A stretch of DNA of 64,000 bases from Astragalus membranaceus (Eukaryota > Streptophyta > Magnoliopsida > Fabales > Fabaceae), in assembly GCA_039519185.1 (NCBI GenBank), contig CM076847.1, positions 83,799,100-83,863,099 of the forward strand, written 5' to 3'. The position numbers were made by a program, and so were the translations under genes. Positions 1-9,434 of the stretch are shown piece by piece (positions within the stretch are counted from its first letter, which is position 1; each line of letters begins with the position of its first letter). The notes beneath the pieces are model-generated. The model did not search any database and was not told the origin of the DNA. It worked only from the letters and a program-made list of their open reading frames with translations.

Positions 1-1
1 G

Positions 2-622
2 CTGTTGTCCAACCTAAAAATCAAGCACCGCTTCACTTCGGTGGAACACCCTCAAACCAACGGGCAAGTAGAAGCGGCGAACAAAGTAATACTAAACGGC
101 CTAAGGCGACGTCTGGACGACGCCAAAGGGAACTGGGTAGAAGAGCTACCTTATGTCCTCTGGGGATATAGGACCACCCCTCAAAGCTCCACAAGAGAGA
201 CGCCATTCCGGCTCTCTTACGGCAGCGAGGCGGTCATTCCCGTTGAGATTGGTGAACTCAACTGGAGAACGGCAAACCCCAAGTCTCGAAACGATAATAG
301 CCAAGCCTTAAGAGAGGAGCTCGATCTCATCGACGAAATCCGGGGTCGAGCCTCACTCCGAGAAGCAATCGTCAAGCAAGGTGTAACAACCAAGTACAAT
401 GCTAAAGTCGTTCCCAGAGATTTCGAGCTGGGCGATCTGGTACTCCGAAGGGCTGATGTTGGTCTAAAAAATGATTCCCAAGGAAAGATCGCACCAAATT
501 GGGAAGGACCTTACCGTGTTACATCTAAGACCGGTAAGGGAGCTTTTAAATTGGAGACCCTCCAAGGAAAAAAGATTGAAAGAACTTGGAATGCAACAAA
601 ATTGAAGAGTTATTACATTTAA
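2..622 (+). CDS. Integrase C-terminal part of Tat-type pol (5' end outside window)
   Basis: The frame is open from base 2 to the TAA at 620-622, about 206 residues, and enters from outside the window, so no start codon is assigned. The first 30 residues hold the end of the integrase core: HPQTNGQVEAANK carries the catalytic Glu of the DDE triad. The motif WGYRTTPQSSTRETPFRLSYG and a basic C-terminal domain (LGDLVLRRAD, WEGPYRV) follow, as in Ty3/gypsy integrases of the Tat clade. The product would insert element cDNA in the nucleus. No frameshift or stop is seen in this part. The two upstream catalytic Asp residues are outside the window. Confidence 0.85.
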   Translation: MLSNLKIKHRFTSVEHPQTNGQVEAANKVILNGLRRRLDDAKGNWVEELPYVLWGYRTTPQSSTRETPFRLSYGSEAVIPVEIGELNWRTANPKSRNDNSQALREELDLIDEIRGRASLREAIVKQGVTTKYNAKVVPRDFELGDLVLRRADVGLKNDSQGKIAPNWEGPYRVTSKTGKGAFKLETLQGKKIERTWNATKLKSYYI

Positions 623-718
623 AAACCCCCAACTCAAGGGGCGAAAATTGTATCAATCTCTCTAGAAGGACACCATATAAGGGTGCGTCGATCTTTGTAA
701 ATCAAGTTACTCATTTAA
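623..718 (+). other. Spacer after integrase
   Basis: Short non-coding stretch between the integrase stop and the tandem repeats of the same element. Nothing else recognised. Confidence 0.5.
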
Positions 719-1304
719 ATGAAAAACGGTAACCTTACCAACGTTCCACACATTCTTGATTTCATCAAACAGAAATGTAGGAACCAAAATTCCTTCTTCG
801 GAAGAGACTGGGACCGATCTTCAGATCTCCCCAAGCGACCAAGCATGGTCGCAACTCTTTGTGACCAGTTAAATCCGAGCCAAGTCTTTGTAAACTATCT
901 CAATGGGATACAGGTCTTCAAGGATCGAAACATCCTTAGAATGACCATTGGCCACAGTTGCCAATACCCCTACAGGACGAGTTAAATCTGGGCCGAGTCC
1001 TGGTAAACTGCCCTGTAGAACCTTACCGACGTTCCACACATTCCTGTCCTGATTTCATCAAACAGAAATGTAGGAACCAAATTTCCTTCTTCGGAAGAGA
1101 CTGGGGCCGATCTTCAAATCTCCCCAAGCGACCAAGCATGGTCACAACTCTTTGTAACCAGTTAAATCCGAGCCGAGTCTTGGTAAACTATCTCAAAGGG
1201 ATACAGGTCTTCAAGGATCGAAACGTCCTTAGAACGACCATTGGCCATAGTTGCCAATACCCCTACAGGGCGAGTTAAATCTGGGCCGAGTCCTGGTAAA
1301 CTGC
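719..1304 (+). repeat. Two tandem repeats of about 290 bp in the 3' region of the Retand-type element
   Basis: Two units, about 725-1018 and 1019-1304, share the whole series ACCTTACC-ACGTTCCACACATTC, AAACAGAAATGTAGGAACC, GGTCTTCAAGGATCGAAAC and CTGGGCCGAGTCCTGGTAAA with only scattered substitutions. The second unit is cut at AAACTGC by Ogre A and resumes after 21690 with AACTGCCCTGTAG. Amplified tandem repeats at this place are typical of Retand-like elements. The small open frames in both units are by-products of the repeat. Confidence 0.85.
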
Positions 1305-1755
1305 TGTTGCGCCCGAAAAAGTCCCTGAGGGAATCTTTCTTCGTTTACAACTTTTTTAAAAAAAAATCAATGAAGTCGCCACCAATATTTTTTTATAAGG
1401 AAAATATTGAAGAAAAACCTTTTTGGAAAGCGGATGGCCTTTTGGAAAACCGGAAGATTTGGGTTCGGGGGTCGGTTAGGCATGGGGAAGGTTTTAGCAC
1501 CCCACGCCTCCTTTCTACCGAAAGGGAACCTTTAATTAAATGTGTGGTTTTAAGTGCTGATTTGGAAAATACTTAAATTTGCCCCTTTTTTTCGAAAAGA
1601 GAATGAAAAGACTTAATGAAAATTTTTATTTTTGGTGCTTGACGAGAGTTAGCCTCTCGCTCCTACGTATCTCCTGGTGCGATGGAGAATTCAAAGCTAC
1701 GTAGTTCTTATTTGTCCTGAAAAGGGGTTTTGTTTTTTAATCTTTTGGAGTTTTT

Positions 1756-2050
1756 CGCAAAGGGGTTGAGCGTTCGCAGTGACCAAACAACAATGGTTTA
1801 GAGTGGTCGCACTACTAACTCTTGTGAAAATGAATTATCATTAACGACCAAACGGCAACGGCGCGAGTGATGATTAATGATAATCGGTTTTTATTTTGAG
1901 CATTTAAAAGGTTTTCGCAATTGAAGGAGAGCGTTTGTGAGGACCAAACAACAACGGTTTAGAGTGGCCACACTACTAGCTCCCACAGGAATGAAATCAT
2001 CACCCATAATCAAATGGCAACGGCGCGAGTGATCATTAGTGATGATTAGT
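1756..2050. repeat. Diverged tandem pair inside the Ogre A LTR
   Basis: Two units, about 1756-1893 and 1917-2050, share GACCAAACAACAA-GGTTTAGAGTGG, a CACTACTA-CTC block and CGGCAACGGCG-GAGTGAT. The same pair occurs in the right LTR at about 16991-17285, so the duplication predates this insertion. Confidence 0.75.
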
Positions 2051-2373
2051 TTTGATTTCGACGTTTGAAAAGATTTGTTTTTGAAAAGTGTCTTCGTTGG
2101 TTTTAATTGGAGAGAACATCGTGATGAAAAGAATTTGCAATTGGATTGATTTTCGTTCGGGGAAACATTTATCCATCATTTAAAAAAGGTTTGAGAAAAA
2201 AATAAGTTCGTTTAGGGAAAAGAAAATTTATTATTTGGGAAAAAAAGGGTTCGTAAAATAAGTTCGCTAAGGAAAAAGAAACGAAATTAGAAAAAAGAAG
2301 CAGGGGGCGTAGTAGTAAAATAAGGGTGTAAATAAAAGGAAGGCTGTATTATTAAAAGGGGGTGCAGATAGTG

Positions 2374-2401
2374 AGCCCAGCTTGTTTTTGCAAGCTGGGC
2401 T
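2374..2401. other. Perfect 11-bp inverted repeat in the Ogre A LTR
   Basis: AGCCCAGCTTG and CAAGCTGGGCT are separated by 6 nt. The right LTR has the same hairpin at about 17609-17636. It may be an RNA structure in the U5/R part of the transcript; no function is shown. Confidence 0.6.
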
Positions 2402-2520
2402 GCATTTTTATTTTCTGATGGGCTTAGGGGGGAGGCGGGCGAAGTAAACCGTGGGGGTGCACGTAACAATCTGAAAAAATAAAAAAATGTGAAAGTACGA
2501 AATTACCCCTGAGCTAATAA

Positions 2521-2552
2521 TATAAAAAGCTAACCTAAAATAGAAACCCTAA
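2521..2552 (+). promoter_or_regulatory. Candidate antisense promoter in the Ogre A LTR (TATA box plus telo-box)
   Basis: TATAAAAA at 2521-2528 is followed by AAACCCTAA at 2544-2552 and then a CT-rich stretch to 2720, an arrangement usual for plant promoters and 5' UTRs. It points opposite to the element. The right LTR has the same at 17756-17787. Both Ogre B LTRs have TATATAAG followed by AAAACCTAA at 48441-48472 and from 56446. Transcription is not shown by sequence alone. Confidence 0.45.
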
Positions 2553-3891
2553 TTGGGCTTTCCCTTCCACGGCGCCTCACCCACCCCTAAATCGCAAAAA
2601 CCTAAATTTCAATCTTCTCCTCCTCTCCATGCGCCGTATCTTACCCTCACTCCCTCTCCTCTCCGTTTCACTTCTCTCTCTTCGCCTACCCTGACCTCCT
2701 CTCTCTTTTTCCTCAAATCGCGCCTCTCCTTCATCTCTCAATCGAACGGTGGTTGCGACGTCGATGGCTGTGGTTTGGCTCGGTGGTGGCGATGGGTGGC
2801 TCATTAGGTGCGATGGGGTTACGGCGTGGTGGTGAGGTGGTGGGGTTTTTTGGACAGTGGTCGCTCTGGGGTGTGGGGCCGTGAGAGAGAGGAGAGGTGA
2901 TGGTGGAAGGATCTGTGATCACGTTTCGGAGGTGGGTCACGGTTGAGATGGGGGTTGTTTTCGTGGTGAGGAGAGAGAAATGGCGCTGGTGGTGAGGAGG
3001 TGGCGTCGTTGGTGGCGGCGAATGGAGGGGTGAAGGTTTGGCCGCGGTGACAAAGGGAGAGAGGCGAACGGTGGGTCGTTCACGGCGAGCAACGGCGACG
3101 GTGAGAGAAGGCTTCAACGGTGAGGGGGTTCGGTTTGACGGAGGGGGACGATGGTGGTTCACGGCCAACGGCCACCGTCTACGGTGGCCGGCGTCTACGA
3201 GGTGAGTTTTTGCACATTTTTTCTTGGGTTTTTACGGTTCTCTTCTCCTGGTGCTTCTATTTTGTTACTGTTTTTTTGTTGTTGTTTATGAACCCTATCA
3301 ACCCTGTTTTCCTTAAAACTGAACCTATTCCAGATTGGTTGTTAATCTTTCTAACCAAAGAACAAACTGTTTCTGACTCGTTACTGCTTCTCTAACCTAA
3401 AGAAAAAGTTTCTGACTTTGTTTTCTTCCTTAGAACTGATTTGGTCATGATCTTATTTACCCTATTGGCCCTATTTATCTACACACCACCGAACACATAT
3501 TTAACAGATAATGATAATAATAAAAATAGGCTTAAAGTTACGATATCTGCATACATTGTTTGGTGCGTAAACATCTAAAAAGGAACATAAAGCATGACAG
3601 ATTAGGTACCTACATGTTTTCGGATTTTCGGATAGAAGCAAAAAAAAACTGCTTACTGCTGCTTCTCTGTTGTTTTTGGCCTTTCTTTGTTTCAGCTATT
3701 CTTGATGCTTTGGGGTTAGGGCATTAGCGTGAAACCCTCATTTTTGCTCTGAACTCCTCTATATTTTGATAATGGTATCAGTTTGTGTGTGTCTCTGTTA
3801 CTGCGTGTATTGCTGTCTATGTGTATATTGCTGTTTTTTTTGTGTTCTCAGTGTCTTTTTTCTTCTCCCCCTTTTTCACTGTGTGTCACTG

Positions 3892-3902
3892 TTTATTTAT
3901 AG
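3892..3902 (-). promoter_or_regulatory. Sense TATA box, 3' LTR copy
   Basis: Reads CTATAAATAAA on the - strand; it is the left-LTR counterpart of the element promoter at 19114-19124. Confidence 0.5.
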
Positions 3903-4670
3903 TCCAATATGTGTGGTGTAGGTGTGGGTGCTGAGCAGGGAATCAAAGCTCATAGGAGACCAAGCTGTTGGCAGCAGGAGTGGAGCAGTGGAGCAGCAAG
4001 GGAGCAGCATGGATGGGGCTGGCATGTTCTTGCCTAAAGTGTGAAAGACTAAGGAGCAAGGAGAAAGGGATTTGGGCTTCATCCTCAAAATGCCTCCTGC
4101 CACAACAGCAACAGCAAAGGCAGCAGGCGCTGCTGTTCTTTTTTTTACTTTTGTTTTAATAATTTTTGCTTTTATTTTTGGATCCATGTATAAAAAGAGT
4201 TGACTCTTTTTTGTACTATTCTAGCTTTTTCTTTTAATTTTTGTTTATATGTGTAACACAAGGACAGCTAATAATAATAAAAAAAAACTGATTTCATTTT
4301 ATTACTATTGTTTATTATTATTTTTTTTATGATAATAAAAGCGGTAAAAACAACGCGTACCGACACGATGACTCGAAATGAAACGCGCGTTCACCTCAAG
4401 ACTAGGAACGCGTACGCGATCAGAATACGCACGCGCGTAAAACGGTAAAACTAAAAGCGCACCGACGCATTTGCCCACACGACTCAAAACCGACACGCGC
4501 TTGCGTTTATTATTTTTTATTATTTTTTGGACTCTTTTTTTTTTGAAAGCAACGCGAGCGTCAAACTAAATCGCCGCACGAGAGCGCCAGAGGCACCCTC
4601 GTTTAGAACAAAATGCGAAGTTATAAAAATTTGGGACTTTTCAATAGTCGGACAAAATTGGGGTATGACA

Positions 4671-4685
4671 GCTGCCCCTCTTTAT
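4671..4685 (-). other. Polypurine tract of Ogre A
   Basis: On the - strand this reads ATAAAGAGGGGCAGC directly before the 3' LTR, which begins TGTCATACCCC. This is the expected primer site for second-strand synthesis. An identical tract lies at 19892-19906 next to the other LTR. Confidence 0.85.
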
Positions 4686-6243
4686 TTCACATTTCGCCAA
4701 GAAATATGAATTGGCCTTTTCATATTTGTTGGTGAAATGGAAATAAAGATATAGGAATAATACTAATTTTGTCCGCTCCAGAAAAGCTCAAATTTTCTTT
4801 TTGTTATTTTCTTTTTGAGAAAAGGGGGTTAACACTTGTCGCATTAACGGGAAAGCAGTAAATTGGGAAAAGCGGTAAATTGGGAAAAGCGGTAAATTGG
4901 GAATTTGGAGGTTGCCTAAAAACCTTCTAGCGAACTCTGGTCGAGTCCGAGCTTTGGGGGTGGCCTTTTCGAGCGGCCGATCAACATCAGGTCCGGAACT
5001 GATTTGATCAATGGATTTACGCTATGCCTTAGGCTGACACAACTAATCCGAAGGACTTAACGAAGTCTGATGGATCCATCGCGCGCTCGTACACGATGTT
5101 GTGATCTGTGGAAGGAGTTCACTAACTCTGTGTTGATGGAGTTTACTAACTCTGTGTTGATGGAGTTTACTAACTCTGTGTTGTGGTGATTTTCTAAAAA
5201 TGAGATTTTTGGGACTCTCTGGTCCGAAGTATCTTCTCTCTTGGATGGTGCATGAAATGCATGCACTTGGGTATTTGGGTGCACATGAATGCAATGATTG
5301 ATTTTGGGTGGGATGCTCTTTCTGTTTGATTTTCATTCTTTTCTTTTTCTTTTGTTATTCTTTCGCTCTTTCTGAGATGCGAATTTGAAAGTGTAATGCA
5401 CTAATGTTTGATGCCATGGAGTGACGAATGGTATGGATGATATGAGAATGATGAAGGATATGAAGATGTTGTGTTCTTTTATGTTCCGTCTTCTGTGATT
5501 TTCTCTTTTGTTTTTTTTTTTGTTTGTTCTGTTTGTTTTCTTTAAGCAGCTTTCTTTTTTCTGCTTATTTGTTTTTTCTTCTTTGGCACTTCTTTTTTGC
5601 TGGTTAAATCGATCTGCTGGACGGAGGCTGTTCCAGGACGATGATCCCGCGAGGATTGTATACTGGTTCGTCACGACTGTTTTTTCGCAATTTTATTCAC
5701 TTGGAAAATCACTTTTTTCTGTATTTTTCAAAGATTTCGCAATGATCCTGTAATGCTCTGAATGTGCACATGTTTTGCAATTCGATTTCATCAATCATAA
5801 AAGTTATTATTTTGAAAGAAACTGAATAGATGAAAGTAGAGACACGAAAAGCACACATATGAAAGAAAAGTTGGACTTTTACTGATATAGAAATTGGACG
5901 TGCAGAAAGTCACGCCAATCGAAAGTGCATTGCAATCTTTCTTTTAAACTACAAAAAATACAAGCAAAAGGAACAGATCTCGTGGTTCCAATCTCTGAAG
6001 TAACGGTGCCCACCGTCCATACTCATAATACTGATCACCCCCTTATCCGAACCTTTGGAACGCTGATTGCCTCTTTCTTTTCTCAAGCCCGAGTTTTCTG
6101 ACCCTAATTTTTGCCTGGATCGCCCTTTGTGGGTTTTCAATCCACCGGGCCACTCTGATTTTGCCTAGGTCGCCCTTTGCGGGTTTTCAACCTAGCGAGC
6201 TGATTTTTCCTTGGCTTATCTTTCTCTTTTTTCGTCTATTTTT
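4686..6243 (-). other. Long 3' untranslated region of Ogre A with short tandem repeats
   Basis: 1.56 kb between the integrase stop and the polypurine tract, without a credible coding frame. It holds three copies of a 17-bp GGGAAAAGCGGTAAATT-like unit (about 4850-4901) and three copies of a 24-bp unit containing TTTACTAACTCTGTGTTGATG (5112-5183), plus ATG/GAT-rich and T-rich stretches. The copy at 19892-21470 has two and four units respectively, so these tracts vary between copies. Confidence 0.8.
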
Positions 6244-8508
6244 CTAGGCATAATACTTCTTGACCACATCTGAGTTCACCGGATTTGGGATCTCATCTCC
6301 GTCCATGTTTGCCAGAATTAAAGCTCTTCCTGAGAATGCCTTCTTCACCACATAAGGTCCTTCATATTTGGGAGCCCATTTGCCCCTAGAGTCTGTCTGA
6401 ATCGGCAAGATCTGTTTGAGCACAAGATCTCCTTCTTGGAATTCACGAGGACGGACTTTCTTGTCAAAAGCCCTCCTCATCCTCTGTTGGTACAACTGTC
6501 CATGACACATTGCGGCCACCCGTTTTTCATCAATGAGATTCAACTGGTCAAGACGAGACCGAACCCATTCTGCTTCATCAAGTTTTGTCTCCATTAACAC
6601 CCGCAGGGATGGTATTTCAACCTCAATGGGGAGGACTGCCTCTGACCCATAAACCAGGGAGTAAGGGGTTGCCCCTGTTGAGGTGCGTACTGAGGTTCTG
6701 TAACCATGCAGGGCAAAGGGGAGCATCTCATGCCAATCATTATAGGTCACGACCATCTTCTGTATTATCCGCTTGATATTCTTGTTAGCTGCCTCAACTG
6801 CCCCATTCATCTTTGGGCGGTAGGGAGAAGAGTTGTGATGTTGTATTTTGAAGTCTTTACACAAATCCTTCATCATTCTGCTGTTCAAATTACTATCGTT
6901 GTCTGTGATAATCTTGTTTGGAAGGCCGTAGCGGCAAACCAAGTCTTTCTTGATGAACTTAGCAATCACTGAGCTCGTTACATTGGGATAAGAAGCAGCC
7001 TCCACCCACTTAGTGAAGTAGTCAATAGCAACCAGAATGAAACGGTGACCATTGGAAGCTTTGGGTTCAATGGGACCAATGATGTCCATGCCCCACATTG
7101 AGAATGGCCATGGTGCGCTCAAAACATTCAGAGAAGTTGGAGGTACATGGGTGTGATCTGCATAGATTTGGCATTTATGGCATCTTCTCACAAAACTGTA
7201 ACAGTCTGATTCCATCTGCAACCAGTAGTATCCAGCTCTCAGGATTTTTCTAGCCATTGCGTGCCCGTTGGAATGGACCCCAAATGAGCCTTCATGAACA
7301 TCTCGCATAATCTTTACTGATTCTTCTCCTGTTACACACCTGAGGAGTACCAAGTCATGGTTTCTCTTGTAAAGGACGTCTCCACTCAAGAAGAAACCTG
7401 TTGACAGCCTCCTGAGGGTTCTCTTGTCATTCTCTGTAGCTCCGGGAGGATACTCTCTGTTTGTGATATACTGCTTGATGTCATGGTACCAAGGCTTACT
7501 ATCTGATCCCTCTTCGATTGTCATACAGTAGTGATAAGCAGGCTGTCCTCTGTGCTGGATTCTGACAATCGTCAGACTTTTGTCACAGCTGACGTTGAAC
7601 ATAGAAGACAAAGTTGCCAAGGCATCTGCCAACTGATTCTCGCTGCGGGGTATGTGCTGGAAAGTGATTTCCTCAAAGGGCTTGATTAATTCTTGAATGT
7701 AGTCACGGTAAGGAATCAAATCAGAATTTCTTGTTTCCCAGTCTCCTTTTACTTGATGGACAACTAGAGCTGAATCTCCGTACACGTCGAGCCTCTTGAC
7801 TTTCCGATCGAGAGCTGCCTGGATACCCAAGATACACGCTTCATACTCTGCAATATTGTTTGTGACATAGAAGCTTAGTCTGGCGGTGACTGGTATAAAG
7901 CGGTTGTCTGGGGAGATCAGCACTGCTCCGATTTCGTGCCCCCACATGTTAGAGGCACCGTCAAACAACACTCTCCACCTTTCATCATCTTGAGATTTCC
8001 CTGCGTCAAATAATGCCATAATGTCCTCATCTGGGAATTCACACTGCATTGATTGGTAATCCTCAACCGGTTGATGTGCCAGGTAGTCTGCCAGTGTGCT
8101 ACCTTTAATCGCCTTCTGGGTTACGTACACGAGGTCATACTCTGACAGAAGCATTTGCCAACGAGCAATTCTACCTGTGAGCGCAGGTTTTTCAAATATG
8201 TACTTGATTGGGTCCATTTTGGACACCAACCAGGTAGTGTGACTCAGCATATACTGTCTCAGTCGATGCGCAGCCCAGGCTAGAGCACAACAAGTCTTCT
8301 CCAATGATGAATACCTTGCCTCACAGTCTGTGAACTTCTTGCTTATGTAGTAGATCGCGTGTTCTTTCTTTCCTGACTCATCGTGTTGCCCCAGCACGCA
8401 GCCCATAGAGTTGTCTAGCACCGTGAGGTATAGGATGAGGGGCCTGCCAGACACAGGTGGCATTAGGACGGGTGGATTTTGAAGATACACCTTGATTTTC
8501 TCAAATGC
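6244..8508 (-). pseudogene. Ogre A pol, RNase H - archaeal-type RNase H - integrase segment
   Basis: Open for about 755 codons after the in-frame TAA at 8509-8511 that separates it from RT; the first GTG is at 8488-8490. Residues counted from there: Ty3-type RNase H about 10-140 (YYISKKFTDCEARYSSLEK); a second RNase H about 172-295 (VLFDGASN, NNIAEYEACILG, SENQLADALA), the extra archaeal-type domain of the Tat clade; an integrase zinc finger about 400-445 (H..H, CHKC); and a DDE core with D469, D530 and E566 (D-60-D-35-E), then a basic C-terminus (LVLKQILPIQ, KYEGPYVV). The usual TDNGSN motif reads TDNDSN. The stop prevents translation as one polyprotein; otherwise the catalytic residues are present. 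Confidence 0.9.
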
Positions 8509-9294
8509 TTATTGACATTTATCATTCCACTTCATCTCTTGGTTTTTGCACAGCAGTTTGAAAATTGGTTCGCAAGTTGCAGTCAACTGGAAGATGAATC
8601 GAGGGATGTAATTTAGTCTTCCCAGGAAACCACGAACTTCTTTCTCTGTTTTAGGTGCTGGCATCTCCAGGATTGCTCGTACCTTGTCCGGGTCTACCTC
8701 AATTCCCTTCTGGCTAACAATGAAACCCAACAACTTCCCTGACCTAACCCCAAAGGTGCACTTAGCGGGGTTCAGCCTGAGTTTGTACTTTCTGAGACGC
8801 TCGAACAGCTTCTGCAGGTTAACCACGTGCTCTTCATCAGTCTTTGATTTGGCAATCATGTCATCCACATAGACTTCGATCTCCTTATGCATCATGTCAT
8901 GGAATAGGGTTACCATCGCTCTTTGGTAGGTTGCCCCGGCATTCCTCAACCCGAAAGGCATGACCTTGTAACAGAAAGTTCCCCAAAGGGTTACGAAGGT
9001 GGTTTTCTCCATATCCTCTGGAGCCATTTTGATCTGGTTATAGCCTGAATATCCATCCATGAAGGAGAACATCGAATGCTGAGCAGTACTGTCCACCAAA
9101 ACATCAATATGGGGTAGAGGGAAATCATCTTTAGGGCTTGCTCTGTTCAAGTCACGGTAGTCGACGCACATTCGGACCTTTCCATCTTTCTTAGGGACTG
9201 GAACAATGTTTGCTACCCACTCAGGATATTTTGCCACAGCTAAGAAACCTGCATCAAACTGTTTCTTGACCTCATCCCTGATCTTCAAAGACAT
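8509..9294 (-). pseudogene. Ogre A reverse transcriptase segment
   Basis: 261 codons in the same frame as the RNaseH-INT segment, ended early by TAA at 8509-8511 inside the conserved run after WNDKCQ. It shows the RT blocks YPEWVANIVPVPKKDGKVR, CVDYRDLN, FPLPHID and the catalytic box Y142-V-D-D145 (8860-8871). The enzyme would copy element RNA into cDNA in cytoplasmic particles. The segment begins abruptly at MSLKIRDEVKKQFDAG. The linker that normally joins protease to RT in this clade, with PVKQKLRR-like motifs, is absent. The frame also differs from gag-pro, so expression as a fusion would need splicing or frameshifting. Confidence 0.9.
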
Positions 9295-9434
9295 TTAAAA
9301 GATGAAGACAGAAATTTTATTGAAAATTCAAAATAAAACTTTATTGATTGATGATTTTTGACGAAAACATGTGTGCCCGAATGAAATATCCCGAGGCCTT
9401 GGGCAGAGCCGAGGGATCTGCATTACAACGATAA
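9295..9434 (-). other. Junction between gag-pro and RT; probable internal deletion at the Ogre intron position
   Basis: Only 140 bp separate the gag-pro stop from the RT frame. In Ogre elements a spliced intron is reported between protease and RT, and a coding linker follows it. Here a GTAATT donor-like sequence overlaps the gag-pro stop and a pyrimidine-rich stretch precedes RT, but the linker codons are missing. I infer a deletion that took the linker and perhaps part of the intron. Confidence 0.5.

Larger units (their letters stand above)
1305..4670 (-). repeat. 3' LTR of Ogre A
   Basis: Starts TGTTGCGCCCGAAAAAGTCC and ends GGGGTATGACA on the + strand, so it has the canonical TG...CA ends. 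It matches 16540-19891 almost base for base. The clearest difference is a 13-bp segment near 2776 that the right LTR lacks. It contains two diverged repeats of about 140 bp (1756-2050), a perfect hairpin (2374-2401), a CT-rich block (2560-2720), a GGTGG-rich block (2740-3190) and a sense TATA box (3892-3902). It encodes no recognisable protein. Confidence 0.95.

Noticed and set aside
5043..5336. 97-codon - strand frame with HQHRVSKL repeats
   Set aside because: The repeat mirrors the 24-bp minisatellite of the Ogre 3' UTR; unit number differs between copies.
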